Assembly (NCBI GenBank): GCA_902766215.1 | Contig: CACXCV010000012.1 | Location: 1 to 14,858, forward strand | Length of the DNA stretch: 14,858 nucleotides | Direction: 5' to 3' | Source of the DNA: Oscillospiraceae bacterium | Lineage (GTDB): Bacteria; Bacillota; Clostridia; Oscillospirales; Oscillospiraceae | Part shown: positions 13,297-14,858 of the stretch, piece by piece | Numbering within the stretch: the stretch's first letter is position 1 | Layout: every line of letters begins with the position of its first letter | Made by a program: the position numbers and the translations under genes | Notes under the pieces: generated by a model | What the model was told of the DNA's origin: nothing | The model's input: only the letters and a program-made list of their open reading frames with translations | Database searches by the model: none

Positions 13297-13793
13297 GCCC
13301 GGCTCTGCGCCGCGCCCGGCCCGGGCAGCAGCGCCCGCAGGAAGCCCTCGCCTTCGGCGCAGCTCAGGTCCGCGCCAATGACTGTATCCTTATAAATGAG
13401 CAGCGTGGCACAGACGTTGTCGCCTTCCGCGCCCTCGGTCACGCGGTAAACATAGCGCTTGGCCCGCTTGCCCGCATAGGGCGCCAGGTCAAAGCCCTGG
13501 GACCGCTGCAGCTCGTTATAGCGCGTGAACACCTCGTTGAACTCCGTCGGGATCGACACCTCCTGCGTCTGCACCGGCTCGGGCTGTACGGTGTAGCCCA
13601 GCGCCGCCAGATAGGCCACGCGATCCTCGTTGCCGGTGACGCCGGACGGCTCCGGCAGGCCGGACTGCTGCGCCGGGCTGTCGCTCCCTCCCCCGCCGGC
13701 CGCCAGGCGCAGCACCAGGATCAGCAGCGCCGCCGCGGCCAGCAGCGCCAGTGCAATTTTCCCTTTTGACAGTTTTGCAGTCATGATCAGCAT
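13293..13793 (-). CDS. Membrane-anchored DUF4830 protein
   Basis: This 166-residue protein has a short basic N-terminus, one hydrophobic helix (about 13-31), a Gly/Ser/Pro linker (32-54) and a globular domain. The domain starts with NEDRVAYLAALGY (55-67) and contains EVSIPTEFNEVFTRYNELQRSQGFDLAPY, a close fit to DUF4830, a family of unknown function common in Clostridia. No cysteine follows the helix, so it is not a lipoprotein; the domain is probably outside the membrane. The ATG at 13791-13793 has a G-rich, imperfect ribosome binding site (GGGGGA just upstream); a second ATG three codons in is possible. It is transcribed away from the pseudouridine synthase gene and towards the SLOG gene. 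Confidence 0.82.
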   Translation of the reverse strand: MLIMTAKLSKGKIALALLAAAALLILVLRLAAGGGGSDSPAQQSGLPEPSGVTGNEDRVAYLAALGYTVQPEPVQTQEVSIPTEFNEVFTRYNELQRSQGFDLAPYAGKRAKRYVYRVTEGAEGDNVCATLLIYKDTVIGADLSCAEGEGFLRALLPGPGAAQSRA

Positions 13794-13874
13794 GTTGTTC
13801 CCCCGCTTCTGAGTGATTTGCTACAGCCTATGCGCCGGCGGGACAAATATGACAAGCAGAAAGGATGAGCTGCC

Positions 13875-14570
13875 ATGCAGCGACTGGATAAATTTCTTTC
13901 CGAGGCAGGCGTTGCCTCCCGGCGCGAGCTGGGCGCCATCATTCGCGCCGGGCGCGTCAGCGTGGACGGACAGGTGATTCGCCGGCCGGAGCAAAAGGTG
14001 GACGAGCACGCCGCTGTGCTGCTGGACGGCGCGCCGGTCTGCGCCGCCGCGCCGCGCTATCTTCTGCTGTATAAGCCGCTGGGCTGCGTCTGCTCCACCG
14101 ATGACCCCCGCGACCAGACCGTGCTGGATCTGCTGGGCCGTGAGGGTGAGGGGCTGTTTCCCGTGGGGCGGCTGGACAAAATGACCGAGGGCGTGCTGCT
14201 GCTGACCGACGACGGCCAGTTAGGCCACAACCTTACCTCGCCCAAAAAGGGCGTGGAAAAGGTCTATCTCGCCGCCTGCAGCGGCACGCCGGATCAGGCG
14301 GCGGTGGACGCCTTTGCCGCCGGGCTGACCCTGCGCGACGGCACGCGCTGCCGCCCGGCCCGGCTGGAGATTCTTGGCCCGGGGCAGGTGCGCGTAACCG
14401 TCCACGAGGGAAAATATCACCAGGTGCGGCGAATGCTGGCCGCCGTGGGCGCGCCGGTGGACGCGCTGCTGCGCGAACGCTTTGGTCCGCTGACGCTTGA
14501 CGGGCTGCAAAGCGGGCAATGGCGCAATTTAACCAAGGAAGAGCGCTCACTTTTGTCGGATATTTTTTGA
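13875..14570 (+). CDS. rsuA: RsuA-type 16S rRNA pseudouridine synthase
   Basis: This 231-residue protein is the same length as E. coli RsuA, which converts U516 of 16S rRNA to pseudouridine. The N-terminal S4 RNA-binding domain (about 1-60, RLDKFLSEAGVASRRE) is followed by the catalytic domain with YLLLYKPLGCVCST and FPVGRLDKMTEGVLLLTDDG. The catalytic aspartate is D101. The next block DGQLGHNLTSPKKGVEKVYLA and the later EGKYHQVRRMLAAVG are typical of the RsuA/RluB/RluE/RluF family; the SPxxxxEKxY form favours RsuA, though RluB cannot be excluded. AAGGA at 13861-13865 supports the ATG. The intergenic space to the DUF4830 gene (81 bases) would carry divergent promoters, none convincing by eye. 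Confidence 0.88.
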   Translation: MQRLDKFLSEAGVASRRELGAIIRAGRVSVDGQVIRRPEQKVDEHAAVLLDGAPVCAAAPRYLLLYKPLGCVCSTDDPRDQTVLDLLGREGEGLFPVGRLDKMTEGVLLLTDDGQLGHNLTSPKKGVEKVYLAACSGTPDQAAVDAFAAGLTLRDGTRCRPARLEILGPGQVRVTVHEGKYHQVRRMLAAVGAPVDALLRERFGPLTLDGLQSGQWRNLTKEERSLLSDIF

Positions 14571-14620
14571 GATTGGCAGTTTAACCAAAGCATCCATCTC
14601 AGCTTTGTCAACATCGTGAA

Positions 14621-14649
14621 TATACACAGGGCGGTTCGTGTGGTATCAT
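14621..14649 (+). promoter_or_regulatory. Promoter of the sugar ABC transporter ATPase gene
   Basis: TATCAT at 14644-14649 is preceded by TGG (14641-14643), an extended -10. TATACA at 14621-14626 is a -35 with four of six consensus bases at a 17-base spacing. The start would be near 14656, giving a leader of about 35 bases. Confidence 0.65.
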
Positions 14650-14653
14650 TAGA

Positions 14654-14679
14654 CCATCGAAAAGAAACCGAAACGATGG
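14654..14679 (+). promoter_or_regulatory. Leader hairpin overlapping the ribosome binding site
   Basis: CCATCG at 14654-14659 is complementary to CGATGG at 14674-14679, whose last two bases are the first two of the GGAGG ribosome binding site (14678-14682). A 6-pair stem with a 14-base A-rich loop could mildly limit translation starts. It may also be chance. Confidence 0.35.
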
Positions 14680-14690
14680 AGGTTGTATCT

Positions 14691-14858
14691 ATGTCCAGTG
14701 TTTCTCTGAAGCATATTTACAAAAAATACGCCGGCGGCGTCACGGCCGTCACCGATTTCAACCTGGAAATCGAAGATAAGGAATTTATCATTCTGGTCGG
14801 TCCTTCCGGCTGCGGTAAGTCCACCACCCTGCGCATGGTCGCCGGTCTGGAAGAGATC
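14691..14858 (+). CDS. Sugar ABC transporter ATPase, MalK/UgpC/MsmK type (partial, N-terminus)
   Basis: Only the first 56 codons are in the window. GGAGG at 14678-14682 fixes the ATG. The start of the protein (VSLKHIYKKYAGG, then TAVTDFNLEIEDKEF) and Walker A GPSGCGKST at 37-45 followed by TLRMVAGLE are typical of the MalK/UgpC/MsmK/MsmX branch of ABC importer ATPases. These usually have a C-terminal regulatory TOBE domain (outside the window) and in Firmicutes often energise several different oligosaccharide importers. It has its own promoter and so is a candidate energiser for whichever permease feeds the glycosidase operon, but this link is inference. The Q-loop, signature and Walker B cannot be seen. 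Confidence 0.9.
   Translation, partial: MSSVSLKHIYKKYAGGVTAVTDFNLEIEDKEFIILVGPSGCGKSTTLRMVAGLEEI

Noticed and set aside
14571..14620. Possible terminator after rsuA (AAAGC...GCTTT)
   Set aside because: Only a 5-pair stem with a 10-base loop and no T run; too weak to call.

Overview
The window looks like chromosomal DNA from a GC-rich gut-type Clostridia member, most likely Oscillospiraceae/Ruminococcaceae (Faecalibacterium, Gemmiger or Subdoligranulum neighbourhood). The reasons are the Firmicutes-style AAGGAG ribosome binding sites, a CIRCE heat-shock operator, an FMN riboswitch on an ECF-type riboflavin transporter gene, a DUF4830 protein, a DUF1273-type SLOG protein and GC-biased codon use. 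The taxonomic call is an inference; no 16S gene is present.

Left part (1-8257): the 3' end of a class II fructose-bisphosphate aldolase gene and its terminator, then an AT-rich gap with a promoter and an operator-like palindrome. A plus-strand sugar operon follows. It holds a divergent GH95 glycosidase, a GH31 alpha-glycosidase, a GH36 alpha-galactosidase-type enzyme and an unrecognised 152-residue protein, and ends in a strong terminator that overlaps the last stop codon. None of the three enzymes shows a signal peptide, so they probably act in the cytoplasm on imported oligosaccharides carrying alpha-linked sugars (fucose or L-galactose; xylose, glucose or GalNAc; galactose or GalNAc). The operon contains no transporter or regulator.

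Middle part (8258-11430): clpB stands alone behind a near-consensus sigma-A promoter and a perfect CIRCE, so it should be under HrcA heat-shock repression. It has its own terminator. A minus-strand tRNA operon (Val-UAC then Asp-GUC) follows, with a full-consensus promoter (TTGACA-17-TATAAT) and a terminator.

Right part (11430-14858): small housekeeping or unknown genes in mixed orientation. On the minus strand are a 71-residue double-CxxC zinc-ribbon (Lar-like) protein and ribU, the latter behind an FMN riboswitch with its own intrinsic terminator. Divergent from ribU is a SLOG/DUF1273 protein, whose stop codon overlaps that of a convergent membrane-anchored DUF4830 protein through a shared CTAG. 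Then come an RsuA-type 16S rRNA pseudouridine synthase and the start of a MalK/MsmK-type sugar ABC transporter ATPase, cut by the window end.

I see no mobile element, CRISPR array, phage module or clearly new system. The best leads are the divergent GH95 and its operon with the orphan fourth gene, the operator-like palindromes, and CIRCE control of clpB.
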